Shown here one piece after another: positions 9,999-17,705 of a DNA stretch of 64,000 nucleotides. The position numbers were made by a program, and so were the translations under genes. Position 1 is the stretch's first letter. Each line of letters opens with the position of its first letter. The notes beneath the pieces were generated by a model. The model was not told the DNA's origin, did not search any database, and was given only the letters and a program-made list of their open reading frames with translations. This DNA is from Nguyenibacter vanlangensis (lineage in GTDB: Bacteria > Pseudomonadota > Alphaproteobacteria > Acetobacterales > Acetobacteraceae), in the NCBI RefSeq assembly GCF_038719015.1, contig NZ_CP152276.1, positions 940,001 to 1,004,000 on the forward strand, written 5' to 3'.

Positions 9999-10211
9999 TC
10001 AGCCGCCGATCGCCATGATGACGACCACCACGGGCACGACCGCCAGCAGCACCCACGCCCCCATGGCGCAGGTCGCGACGATCTGGCCCAGGCGCTGCTT
10101 CGTCCGGCGCGACGCGGACAGGCCACCCTGCGCCTTGCCCGGGCGGAAATCCAACTCGTGCGCGTTCAGGGCGGACAGTTCGGATAAGGGGCGCCAATCG
10201 ATCGAAGCCAT
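9999..10211 (-). CDS. Small membrane protein, unknown function
   Basis: A 70-residue protein not recognised as any family. The first ~45 residues are hydrophilic and basic (RPGKAQGGLSASRRTKQRL). The last ~23 form one hydrophobic membrane segment (AMGAWVLLAVVPVVVVIMAI) ending in GG, so it is probably a tail-anchored inner-membrane peptide with the basic part in the cytoplasm. It has its own upstream gap (10212-10320) and lies convergent to ispDF. Coding status rests on the coherent basic-then-hydrophobic pattern and the context. Confidence 0.6.
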   Translation of the reverse strand: MASIDWRPLSELSALNAHELDFRPGKAQGGLSASRRTKQRLGQIVATCAMGAWVLLAVVPVVVVIMAIGG

Positions 10212-10320
10212 GCGACACTCCTGCCTTCACCGCTAAATGGTCTACCGCCCTTCTACCGCAAGCCCGTGTAACGGAGTGTTCGGCTTGGTATCAGAGCGCA
10301 AGGCGCCAAGTGCCGGCTTT

Positions 10321-11106
10321 TTATGGCAGATCAATGGCCGGCGGGACTGATTCGCCGCCCTTCGCGTCCACCAGTCGCAGGAACGACACGGCATCGGCGA
10401 CGTCGCGTCCCAGGGCGGCCAGGCGTTCGGCCTGCTGGGCGTCATAGCCCCAGATCTCCATCTGGGTCCGCTCGTCCAGCGTGGCGCAGGACGTCGCCTG
10501 TTCGGCGCTCAGCCGCCCCTCGACCAGCGCCAGTCCCAGCACCAGACTCCCCAGGGCGGGCACGGCAACGCCCAGCGCCGCCAACACCCCGTCGGACAGC
10601 GATTCCAGCAGCCCGCGCACGCGCGCCAACGCCTCCGGCGGCTGTTCGACCGGCATGACGCCATAGGTCACCGCCAGGGCGATGCCGTGACGCGCGCGCA
10701 GCCAATCCAGCCACGGATCCCATTCCTGCCGCTGGCGCTCGGCCAGCAGCGCGGGCGCGCGCACGCGATAGCACAGCAGGTCCCCCGCCGCGTATCCCGC
10801 CAGGGCCGCCACGCTGGCCTGCCGGTCGGGCGCGATCCGTTCCAGCATCGTGCCCGCGATCCGCGTCAGCTTCAGGTCGGACGGCGTAAATTCCCCGCCC
10901 TTCGCCCCGCCGCCGGCCGCCTGCCATTCGGCCGCCAGGGCCGTGGCCAGGGCCGGGCTGGCGACCCGCAGGGCCGCCCCGCCCGGCAGGCGCACCGGAC
11001 GTCCGTCCAACTGGACGGCAAACCCCTCCGGCTGGGCCACCGCCTCCGCCCGGTCCCAGAAACGGCGGCGCGCGGCGGGCGCGGCGGCATCCTTGCCATC
11101 GGTCAT
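10321..11106 (-). CDS. ATP12-family F1-ATPase assembly chaperone
   Basis: Member of the ATP12 chaperone family, whose mitochondrial relatives bind free F1 alpha subunit during ATP synthase assembly; alphaproteobacteria carry homologues. The 261 residues show the family's pattern RRFWDRAEAVAQPEGFAVQLDGRPVRLPGG near the N-terminus, then LAAEWQAAGG, the TRIAGTMLERI helix and WDPWLDWLRARHG. Its ATG overlaps the stop of the AsmA-like gene by 4 nt, so the two are translationally coupled. The bacterial role is inferred from the family. Confidence 0.85.
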   Translation of the reverse strand: MTDGKDAAAPAARRRFWDRAEAVAQPEGFAVQLDGRPVRLPGGAALRVASPALATALAAEWQAAGGGAKGGEFTPSDLKLTRIAGTMLERIAPDRQASVAALAGYAAGDLLCYRVRAPALLAERQRQEWDPWLDWLRARHGIALAVTYGVMPVEQPPEALARVRGLLESLSDGVLAALGVAVPALGSLVLGLALVEGRLSAEQATSCATLDERTQMEIWGYDAQQAERLAALGRDVADAVSFLRLVDAKGGESVPPAIDLP

Positions 11107-13601
11107 CGGAACAATCCCAGGCCACGCAGGAAATCCAGGGCCTTCGGCGCCTTGGCCTTGGGCGCCGCGCCCGGCGACGGCCCCGGCTGGCCCTCGCGCG
11201 CGGCCAGCAACGCGGCCGGACACGGATCGGCGACGGCCGAGGACGGGCCGATACTCAGGGTGAAACGCTGCTGGGGCCCGACGCGATCCATGCGCGGCCG
11301 GGGCGCCTGCACCGTGCCGCCCACCGCCACCGGCATCGCGGCGCCGGTTCCGCCGATCAGCACCTGCGGCACCAGATGCAGGTCCAGCGCCTGGTCGGCC
11401 AGGCCGATCGTGCCATGCCCGGTCACCGACAGGCGATAGGTCTGCATGCCGATCGTGTCCAGCGCCGCCCGCCCGTCCGCCAGGCCCATATGCACCGCCA
11501 GGCAGCGCAGGCCGGCCGCCGAATCCTGCGCGGCCCCCGCCGCCGGCCCCAGCAGCGCGCCCAGCGCCCTGCCGTCGATCTGGCCATTGACCAGCGACAG
11601 GCCCAGATGCCCGGTCAAGGACGTCCGCAGCGCCGCCCGGTCCCGCCCCTGGGCCTCCAGCGTGCCGACCAGTTGCAGCGCGCCATGCAGGTACGGCGGC
11701 ATGCCGGCCTGCGCCGCCGCCCATTCCGCCGGCACGACCAGCGATCCCAGGCTGGCCGACAGGCGCGGCACCGCCCCGGTTCCGGCCCCCGAATCGTCAA
11801 TGGTCAGGGTGCCGTTCACCCGGCGATCCGTCCCGTCCGCCCGCAGCGGATCGACGGCCAGGCGCCCGCCATGCACAGCGATATGTGCCTGGGCATCGCG
11901 ATAGGTCTCGCCGCCCAGCCGCATCTGCGCTGCCGACAGGTCCAGGTCGCCATCCAGCAGATGCAGCCCCCCGAACGGCAGCGCCGCCACCTGCTCCGCC
12001 GGGACCGACCCCGAAGCCGGGGCGGGCGCGGGCGGCGCAGCCGTTTCCGAAGCCCCCTCCGCCACGGGCCCGACCGGGCGCAGCGCGTCCAGATCCAGGC
12101 GCGCGGCGTGCACCCGGCCCGTCAGCAGCGGCAGCCCGTTCGTGCCGGCATGGCGCGCCAGGGTCAGGTCGCCGGCCAGCGCCAACTGGGCCGCATCCAG
12201 CCGCAGGCCGGACAGTTGGACCTCCTCCCCGCCCCGCGCCGCCAGATGCGCATCGGCGGTCAGCCGGTCCAGCGCCCGGCCGCCGGGAAGGGCCAGCCGG
12301 TCCGCCGTCATGTGCAGGTCCAGCGCCGATTGCGCACCGCCGATGCTGCCGCCGGCCTTCAGGCTGGCGCCACCCTGGCGCAGCGTCAGGTCCACCGGCA
12401 GGGCCGTGCCCAGGCGGGTGTCGACCGCCGCCCGGATCTCCGCCAGCGTGCCCAGCGCGCCCTGCAGGTCGAACGGCCGGCCGTCATAGGCCCCGGCGGC
12501 CTGCACCGCCAGATGATCGGCCGGCGTCGGCGCGTCCAACGCCAGATGGTCCAGATGCAGGCCGGGCACCCACGCCCCGATATCCGCCGCCCCGGTCCGC
12601 AGATGCAGGTACCGCAGGCCGGGCGCCGCCGGACCGCCGGCGGACAGATCGACGATGCGGGCGTCCAGCGCGATGTCCCGCACCGCGGGCAGCCCCGCAT
12701 GCACGAACAGCCGGTTCAGCGCCGCCAGTTGCCCCAGATTGCCCCGCACGGCGACATCATAGCCGCGCAGGCGGGCGGGATCGGACAGGCTGCCGTCCAG
12801 CGTGGCGTCGCCCTGCCGCACGCCCGCGATCTCCAGCGTGGCGTACAGCCGTACCGGCCACGCATCCGGCAACGGCGCGGCCAACCGCCCGACATGGCCC
12901 AGCAGCGTGAAGACCACTCCGGCATCGGCCGGACGATGGCCCCGCAGATCGATCGTCGGCGCATCCCCCGCCAGGCCGTCCAGCAGCAGGTGATCGACCG
13001 CCACCGCGCCCGTCGCATGGGCCTCCCGGTCGTCCCAGGCCAGGACCGCATCCTGCACCCGCACGCTGCCGATCCGCACCCGCCAGCGCGGCGCGGCGGA
13101 CGGTCCGCCCGCCCCGCCCGGCACGGACTCGGGCCCAGGTGCGGACGCAGGTGCGGGCGGCGGCCGCATCTGCCAGTTCGCCCGCCCGTCGGCCAGCCGT
13201 TCGACCAGCAGGTCGGGATGCGCCAGCCGGACATCCTCCAGCCGGATCTCGTGCCGCAGCAGCGGCAGCAGCGCCAGGCGCGCCTGCAGCGAGGCCGCGC
13301 TCAGCATGTTCGCCCGCGCGCCGCCCGGCATGTCCGACAATGCTACGTCGTCGACCGTGACCGAGGGATAGGGCAGGACATGCACCGCGACCGACCCGAC
13401 ATGCAGGGTGCGCCCGGTCTGGCGCCACACCGCCCGCGCCACGACCTGCCGCAGGGCGTCGGGGTCGATCATCGTGCGCGCCGCGATCGCGCCTCCCCCC
13501 AACGCCAGCACGGCGATCACGGACGCGGCCAGCAGCCAGCCCCGTCCCCGCCGCGCCGCGCGCCCCGGCCCCCTGCCCGGCTCCATCCCCGACCCCGTCA
13601 T
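11103..13601 (-). CDS. AsmA-family envelope protein
   Basis: Large AsmA-like protein of 832 residues. It has an N-terminal signal-anchor (WLLAASVIAVLALGGGAIAA, about residues 22-41) followed by the AsmA start (LRQVVARAVWRQTGRTLHVGSVAVHVLPYPSV), long repetitive beta-rich sequence and a C-terminal AsmA_2-like region (LSLVNGQIDGRALG, GTIGLADQALDLHLVP). The family resides in the periplasm or inner membrane and has been linked to outer-membrane assembly and phospholipid transport. Which substrate this one handles cannot be told. It overlaps the ATP12 gene by 4 nt. Confidence 0.85.
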   Translation of the reverse strand: MTGSGMEPGRGPGRAARRGRGWLLAASVIAVLALGGGAIAARTMIDPDALRQVVARAVWRQTGRTLHVGSVAVHVLPYPSVTVDDVALSDMPGGARANMLSAASLQARLALLPLLRHEIRLEDVRLAHPDLLVERLADGRANWQMRPPPAPASAPGPESVPGGAGGPSAAPRWRVRIGSVRVQDAVLAWDDREAHATGAVAVDHLLLDGLAGDAPTIDLRGHRPADAGVVFTLLGHVGRLAAPLPDAWPVRLYATLEIAGVRQGDATLDGSLSDPARLRGYDVAVRGNLGQLAALNRLFVHAGLPAVRDIALDARIVDLSAGGPAAPGLRYLHLRTGAADIGAWVPGLHLDHLALDAPTPADHLAVQAAGAYDGRPFDLQGALGTLAEIRAAVDTRLGTALPVDLTLRQGGASLKAGGSIGGAQSALDLHMTADRLALPGGRALDRLTADAHLAARGGEEVQLSGLRLDAAQLALAGDLTLARHAGTNGLPLLTGRVHAARLDLDALRPVGPVAEGASETAAPPAPAPASGSVPAEQVAALPFGGLHLLDGDLDLSAAQMRLGGETYRDAQAHIAVHGGRLAVDPLRADGTDRRVNGTLTIDDSGAGTGAVPRLSASLGSLVVPAEWAAAQAGMPPYLHGALQLVGTLEAQGRDRAALRTSLTGHLGLSLVNGQIDGRALGALLGPAAGAAQDSAAGLRCLAVHMGLADGRAALDTIGMQTYRLSVTGHGTIGLADQALDLHLVPQVLIGGTGAAMPVAVGGTVQAPRPRMDRVGPQQRFTLSIGPSSAVADPCPAALLAAREGQPGPSPGAAPKAKAPKALDFLRGLGLFR

Positions 13602-13652
13602 CCTCGCCCCTCCACCGTCTCGTCCCGAAATCCGGCTTCAACCGCGCCGGCT

Positions 13653-14630
13653 TCAACCACGCCTGGGCGACGGCGTGCTGCCGGCCGAGAAGCCGAGCTG
13701 CCGGAAGGTATCGCGCATATGCGGCGGCAATTCCGCCGTGACCACCAGCCGCCCGCCGGCCGGGTGCGGCAGGTCCAGCGCGCGGGCATGCAGGTGCAGT
13801 TGGTCGGTGAACCCTTCGGGATGCGCGGCCGCGCCGCCATATTTGGGATCGCCCAGGATCGGCGTGCCCAGGGCCTCGCAATGCACGCGCAACTGGTGCG
13901 TGCGGCCGGTCAGCGGCGACAGGGCCAGCCAGGACATCTTGCGCCCCGCGGCGTCCAGCACCTCATATTCCGACAGCGCATGCGCCGCGTCCTCGTCCTT
14001 GCGCGAGGCGACGACCGTCAGCGCGCCCGGCCCCGCGCCCAGCCGGGCCAGCGGCTGGTCGATCACCCCGCTGGCGGGCGTCGGCCGTCCGACCACCACC
14101 GCCCAATAGGTCTTGCGGACGTCGCGGCCGCGAAACGCGGCGGCCAGCTTCGCCGCCACGCCCGGCGTGCGCGCCAGCAGCAGCAGGCCCGACGTGTCGC
14201 GGTCGATCCGGTGCACCAGGCGCGGACGCGGATCGTCCTCCTGCGCCTTCAGCCCGTCCAGCATGGCATCGACATGATGGGTGATCCCCGGCCCGCCCTG
14301 CACCGGCAGGCCGGCGGGCTTGTTCAGCACGATCACCTGGTCGTCGCTATAGATCACCATGCCGCGGATTTCGCGGATCAGGCGCGCATCCAGTTGCGGG
14401 CGCGGCGGCGGGGCCGGGCGCGCGGCATCGGGAATGGGCGGCACGCGCACCGCCTGGCCCGGCGCCAGACGGGTCGAGGTCTCGGCGCGCCTGCCGTCCA
14501 CGCGCACCTGCCCGGTGCGGCACAGCTTCTGCAGCGCGCCCTGGGTCAGGTGCGGGTAATGGCGGCGGAACCAGCGATCCAGGCGGATATCGGCCTCGTC
14601 CTCGCTGACGGTCAGGGTCACAACACTCAT
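13653..14630 (-). CDS. RluC/RluD-family pseudouridine synthase
   Basis: 23S rRNA pseudouridine synthase of the RluA superfamily. The 325 residues have an N-terminal S4-like RNA-binding domain (RLDRWFRRHYPHLTQGALQKLCRTG), then the catalytic motif LVHRIDRDTSGLLLLA with the active-site Asp, and the family end-motif LTGRTHQLRVHCEALGTPILGD. RluC (positions 955/2504/2580) is somewhat more likely than RluD given the S4 sequence, but the target is not certain. The ATG at 14628-14630 is 118 nt past the rarA stop, same strand. Confidence 0.93.
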   Translation of the reverse strand: MSVVTLTVSEDEADIRLDRWFRRHYPHLTQGALQKLCRTGQVRVDGRRAETSTRLAPGQAVRVPPIPDAARPAPPPRPQLDARLIREIRGMVIYSDDQVIVLNKPAGLPVQGGPGITHHVDAMLDGLKAQEDDPRPRLVHRIDRDTSGLLLLARTPGVAAKLAAAFRGRDVRKTYWAVVVGRPTPASGVIDQPLARLGAGPGALTVVASRKDEDAAHALSEYEVLDAAGRKMSWLALSPLTGRTHQLRVHCEALGTPILGDPKYGGAAAHPEGFTDQLHLHARALDLPHPAGGRLVVTAELPPHMRDTFRQLGFSAGSTPSPRRG

Positions 14631-14748
14631 GACTGACGGCTTTCCCGCAGTCTGCTCCGACTGTCCAGCCGTCGCGGCCAGGAAAGCCAGGTTCCGGACC
14701 GATTTTCCCACGAGCCGGACGCGCCCGGGCTCGGAGGGGACGCCTGCT

Positions 14749-16194
14749 CTACGCGTCTTTCTTCTGTTCGCGCCCCTGCTCGCGCCCCCGTTCGCGCAGG
14801 CGCGCCCAATGTTCCAGGCGCTTGCCGATCTCCCGCTCGAACCCGCGGTCGAAGGGCTGGTAGAATTGCTGGCGCGCCATCCCATCGGGGAAAAAGCCGC
14901 GCAAGGCGCCCCGCTGTCCGGCATCGGGATGCGCATCGGCATAGATGTCCGCATAATCGTCCGCATAGCCGCGGCCATAGCCCAGATCCTTCATCAATCC
15001 GGTGGGCGCGTTCAGGATATGGGCCGGCGGCATCAGGCTGCCGGTCGATTTCGCCACGCGCCGCGCGGCCTTGTAGGCCGCATAGACCGCGTTCGATTTC
15101 GGCGCGGTGCCCAGATGCACCACCAGTTGCGCCAGCGCCAGCTCGCCCTCGGGCGACCCCAGCCGCTCGTACGTCTCCCACGCCGCGATCGCCAGGGGCA
15201 GCGCCTGCGGGTCGGCCATGCCGACATCCTCGGCCGCGAAACGGGTCAGGCGTCGGGCGATATAGCGCGGATCCTCCCCGCCTTCGAGCATGCGGGCAAA
15301 CCAGTACAGCGCCGCATCCGGGTCCGAGCCGCGCAACGATTTATGCAGCGCCGAGATCAGGTTGTAATGTTCCTCGCGGTCCTTGTCGTACAGCACCGCC
15401 CGGCGGGCCAGCAGGCCGGAAAGGCCCTGCGCGTCCAGCGGCCGCTCGGCCTTCACCGCCAGCACCTGCTCGACCATGTTCAGCAGATAGCGCCCGTCGC
15501 CATCGGCCATGGCACGCAGCGTGGCGCGTCCTTCGGCGGTCAGCGGCAGTTCGTGCCCGCACTCGGCCTCGGCCCGGCGCAGCAGACGCTCCAGCGCCTC
15601 GTCATCCAGCCGGCGCAGCACCAGCACCTGGCAGCGCGACAGCAGCGCGCCGTTCAGGGCGAAGGACGGGTTCTCGGTCGTCGCGCCCACCAGGATCACC
15701 GTCCCGTCCTCGACCACCGGCAGGAAACCATCCTGCTGCGCGCGGTTGAAGCGATGGATCTCATCGACGAACAGCAGCGTGCCGCGCCCGGCCTCGGCCA
15801 GGCGCCTGGCATCGTCGAAGGCGCGCTTGAGGTCCGCGACACCGGAAAATACCGCCGAAAGCTGCACGAAGCGCAACCCCGCCGCATCGGCCAGCAGGCG
15901 TGCAATCGTCGTCTTGCCCACGCCCGGCCCGCCCCACAGGATCAGGCTGGCCAGCGATCCGCGCTCCAGCATGCGGCGCAGCGCGCCGTCCGGGCCCAGC
16001 AGATGGTCCTGGCCCACCACCTCGTCCAGCGCGGCGGGGCGCAGCCGGTCGGCCAGAGGCTGCGTCCGGGCCGGCGGCCGCCCCCTGCGCGGCGCGGCTT
16101 CGGGCGAAGCACCGCGCACCGCCTCGCCCTGCCGCGGCGCGGGCGCGCCGAACAGATCGCCCTCATCCGGTTCATCCCGCCTGCCCGCCATCAC
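14749..16194 (-). CDS. rarA: Replication-associated recombination ATPase RarA
   Basis: AAA+ ATPase of the RarA/MgsA/WRNIP1 family acting at stalled replication forks. 481 residues: a variable, arginine-rich N-terminus, then RPAALDEVVGQDHLLG, Walker A GGPGVGKTT, Walker B LLFVDEIHRFN, sensor 1 VGATTENPSF, and the C-terminal tetramerisation domain (DPDAALYWFARMLEGGEDP and QQFYQPFDRGFEREIGKRL). The extreme C-terminus is an Arg/Glu/Lys-rich helix. The start could be the ATG at 16194 or the next codon. The pseudouridine synthase gene follows. Confidence 0.95.
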   Translation of the reverse strand: MMAGRRDEPDEGDLFGAPAPRQGEAVRGASPEAAPRRGRPPARTQPLADRLRPAALDEVVGQDHLLGPDGALRRMLERGSLASLILWGGPGVGKTTIARLLADAAGLRFVQLSAVFSGVADLKRAFDDARRLAEAGRGTLLFVDEIHRFNRAQQDGFLPVVEDGTVILVGATTENPSFALNGALLSRCQVLVLRRLDDEALERLLRRAEAECGHELPLTAEGRATLRAMADGDGRYLLNMVEQVLAVKAERPLDAQGLSGLLARRAVLYDKDREEHYNLISALHKSLRGSDPDAALYWFARMLEGGEDPRYIARRLTRFAAEDVGMADPQALPLAIAAWETYERLGSPEGELALAQLVVHLGTAPKSNAVYAAYKAARRVAKSTGSLMPPAHILNAPTGLMKDLGYGRGYADDYADIYADAHPDAGQRGALRGFFPDGMARQQFYQPFDRGFEREIGKRLEHWARLRERGREQGREQKKDA

Positions 16195-16357
16195 GTCCCG
16201 TCCATCCGCATCACATCATGGTACCCGGTCGCCAGGATCGCGCCAGATACATCGCGCCAAATACATCACGCCAGATACCATGCGGGCGCTCCCGGCCAAA
16301 CCGGCAGCGCCCGCCTGTCATACCGCCATCCGACCCCTCGTTCGGGCCGGCAACGAC

Positions 16358-16478
16358 CTAGTGTCCCGATTCCGAAATTCGCAAGCGAATTTCGGGATCG
16401 AAAGGACACTAGAATCAATATTTTAGTGGCCTGCTGATCCGAGAAATTCTCATAAGAATTTCTCGGGCAGGACACTAG
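16358..16478. repeat. Dispersed palindromic element, copy 1
   Basis: AT-rich intergenic block built of two hairpins. The first is bounded by CTAGTGTCC (16358-16366) and GGACACTAG (16404-16412), with a perfect inner palindrome CCGAAATTCGC-AA-GCGAATTTCGG (16372-16395). The second has 12-bp arms CCGAGAAATTCT/AGAATTTCTCGG (16439-16450/16455-16466) and again ends in GGACACTAG (16470-16478); its left border is a degenerate TTAGTGGCC. The linker AATCAATATTTT joins them. An inverted copy lies at 25973-26079. This is typical of a REP/MITE-like non-coding repeat. Confidence 0.85.
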
Positions 16479-16518
16479 AGCCATATCCATTCACACTGGT
16501 TCACGGATATGGCTCTAG
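16475..16518. repeat. Long palindrome with 14-bp arms
   Basis: Perfect inverted repeat CTAGAGCCATATCC (16475-16488) / GGATATGGCTCTAG (16505-16518) around a 16-nt spacer. Its left arm shares the CTAG that closes the preceding element, so the palindromes are nested end to end. No gene covers it. It could form a cruciform or a transcript-protecting hairpin. Confidence 0.75.
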
Positions 16519-16532
16519 CTTATTGTTTTAAC

Positions 16533-16579
16533 GAGCATCTTTATCCGACCGGATGAGTCCATCCGGTCGGATGATGCTC
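16533..16579. repeat. Long palindrome at lipoprotein 3' end
   Basis: Outer arms GAGCATC/GATGCTC and inner 13-bp arms ATCCGACCGGATG (16543-16555) / CATCCGGTCGGAT (16560-16572) with a 4-nt loop AGTC. The outer right arm touches the stop codon (16579-16581) of the minus-strand lipoprotein gene, so it may serve as that gene's transcription end. The sequence that follows on the minus strand has no clean T-run, so factor-independent termination is doubtful. Confidence 0.65.
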
Positions 16580-16839
16580 TAATGCACATTCCCCCAGGAC
16601 GGCGCCCCCAGTGCGGGACACGAACACGTGCTGCCCAGCGGCACCTGGGTCGGCAGCCGGCAGCTATAGACGCCCGCCTGGCACATATAGCCATATCCCG
16701 CGACCACGCCGGGCTCACCCGGCGGATAGGATTGCGCCACGCCCTCGCACCCGGCGGGCAGCAGCGCCAGCCCGCCAAGCAGCAGCAGGACCGGCCAGCG
16801 TCCACCCGGCCGCACCATATCGCGATCCATCTTTCGCAT
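16579..16839 (-). CDS. Small cysteine-rich lipoprotein, unknown
   Basis: Predicted lipoprotein of 86 residues, family not recognised. The start is supported by an excellent Shine-Dalgarno (AGGAGGG) 5 nt before the ATG at 16837-16839. The signal peptide WPVLLLLGGLALLPAG is followed by the lipobox Cys in LPAGC. The mature part is rich in Gly, Tyr and Cys (five further cysteines after the lipidated one: YGYMCQAGVYSCRLP, GSTCSCPA), suggesting disulfides in the periplasm. Its 3' end runs into the palindrome at 16533-16579. It is probably conserved in close relatives only (inference). Confidence 0.75.
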   Translation of the reverse strand: MRKMDRDMVRPGGRWPVLLLLGGLALLPAGCEGVAQSYPPGEPGVVAGYGYMCQAGVYSCRLPTQVPLGSTCSCPALGAPSWGNVH

Positions 16840-16885
16840 CACACCCTCCTGTCTCGAATGCACACCCGGAACGGATGCCGGCCCG

Positions 16886-17632
16886 TTACCAGGGAAGCGT
16901 ACGGTCCATATGGAAGAATCCCCCGGTCGGCCCGTCATCCGGCAGGGTCGCCAGGCGCACGCTGGTCAGGGCGCCCGCCGCCACGTCCAGCGGCGCGGCC
17001 TCGCCCCCCATCTCGGTGCGGACCCAGCCGGGATGGGCCGAATTCACCTTGATCCCGGTATCCTTCAGCTCATGCGCCAGATGCACGGTAAAGGCGTTCA
17101 GCGCCGTCTTCGACGCGTCATAGGCAAAGGTCAGCTTGCCATAGATCGACGATGCCGGGTTGCTGTGCTCGCCCAGCGAACCCAGGATGCTCGACAGGTT
17201 CACGATCCGCCCGGCCTTCGACTTCAGGATCAGCGGCAGCAGGATCTGCGTCAGTTGCACGGTCGCGAACAGATTGATCTCGAACGTATCGCGCAGGATC
17301 TGGATCGGCGTGGCCGAGGGCGGCGGGGCGACGCCGCCGGGGCCGCGGTCCAGCAGCACGCCGGCATTGTTCACCAGCACGTCCAGCCGCCCATGCGTGC
17401 CGGCGATCCAGTCGCGCAGGGCGATCTGCTGCGCCGTATTGCCGATATCCAGCACGACGCCCTCGGCCGACACGCCTTCGTCGCGCAGACGCTGCGCCAC
17501 ATGCTCCGCCTGGTCGTGGCGGCGCCCGGCCACCAGCACGTGCATTCCCTGCCGCCCCAGTTGCCGCGCGGTCTCCAGGCCGATGCCCCGCACCGCCCCC
17601 GTCACCAGCGCGATCCGTCCCGTTTCATCCAT
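16886..17632 (-). CDS. Short-chain dehydrogenase/reductase
   Basis: Classical SDR of 248 residues with the NAD(P)-binding TGAVRGIG near the N-terminus, NNAG, the catalytic Ser in NLSSILGS and the YxxxK motif in YDASKTALN. The Arg residues after the first strand (AGRRHD) suggest NADP(H) preference. Its sequence resembles the carbonyl-reductase-like SDRs that end in GGFF and a short tail. The substrate is unknown. The ATG at 17630-17632 is preceded by GGAAGGAAAGG; the preceding flavoprotein gene ends 73 nt upstream. Confidence 0.9.
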   Translation of the reverse strand: MDETGRIALVTGAVRGIGLETARQLGRQGMHVLVAGRRHDQAEHVAQRLRDEGVSAEGVVLDIGNTAQQIALRDWIAGTHGRLDVLVNNAGVLLDRGPGGVAPPPSATPIQILRDTFEINLFATVQLTQILLPLILKSKAGRIVNLSSILGSLGEHSNPASSIYGKLTFAYDASKTALNAFTVHLAHELKDTGIKVNSAHPGWVRTEMGGEAAPLDVAAGALTSVRLATLPDDGPTGGFFHMDRTLPW

Positions 17633-17705
17633 CCTCGTGGCCTTTCCTTCCTGGTCCGCATCCCCGGTCCGGCCCCTGCTCCGGCCCCTGTTCCGGCGTT
17701 TCCGG

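Noticed and set aside
11376..14636. A ~1086-codon plus-strand open frame opposite the AsmA-like and pseudouridine synthase genes
   Set aside because: Gln/Arg-rich shadow without domains; the minus-strand genes have motifs, overlaps and starts that fit.
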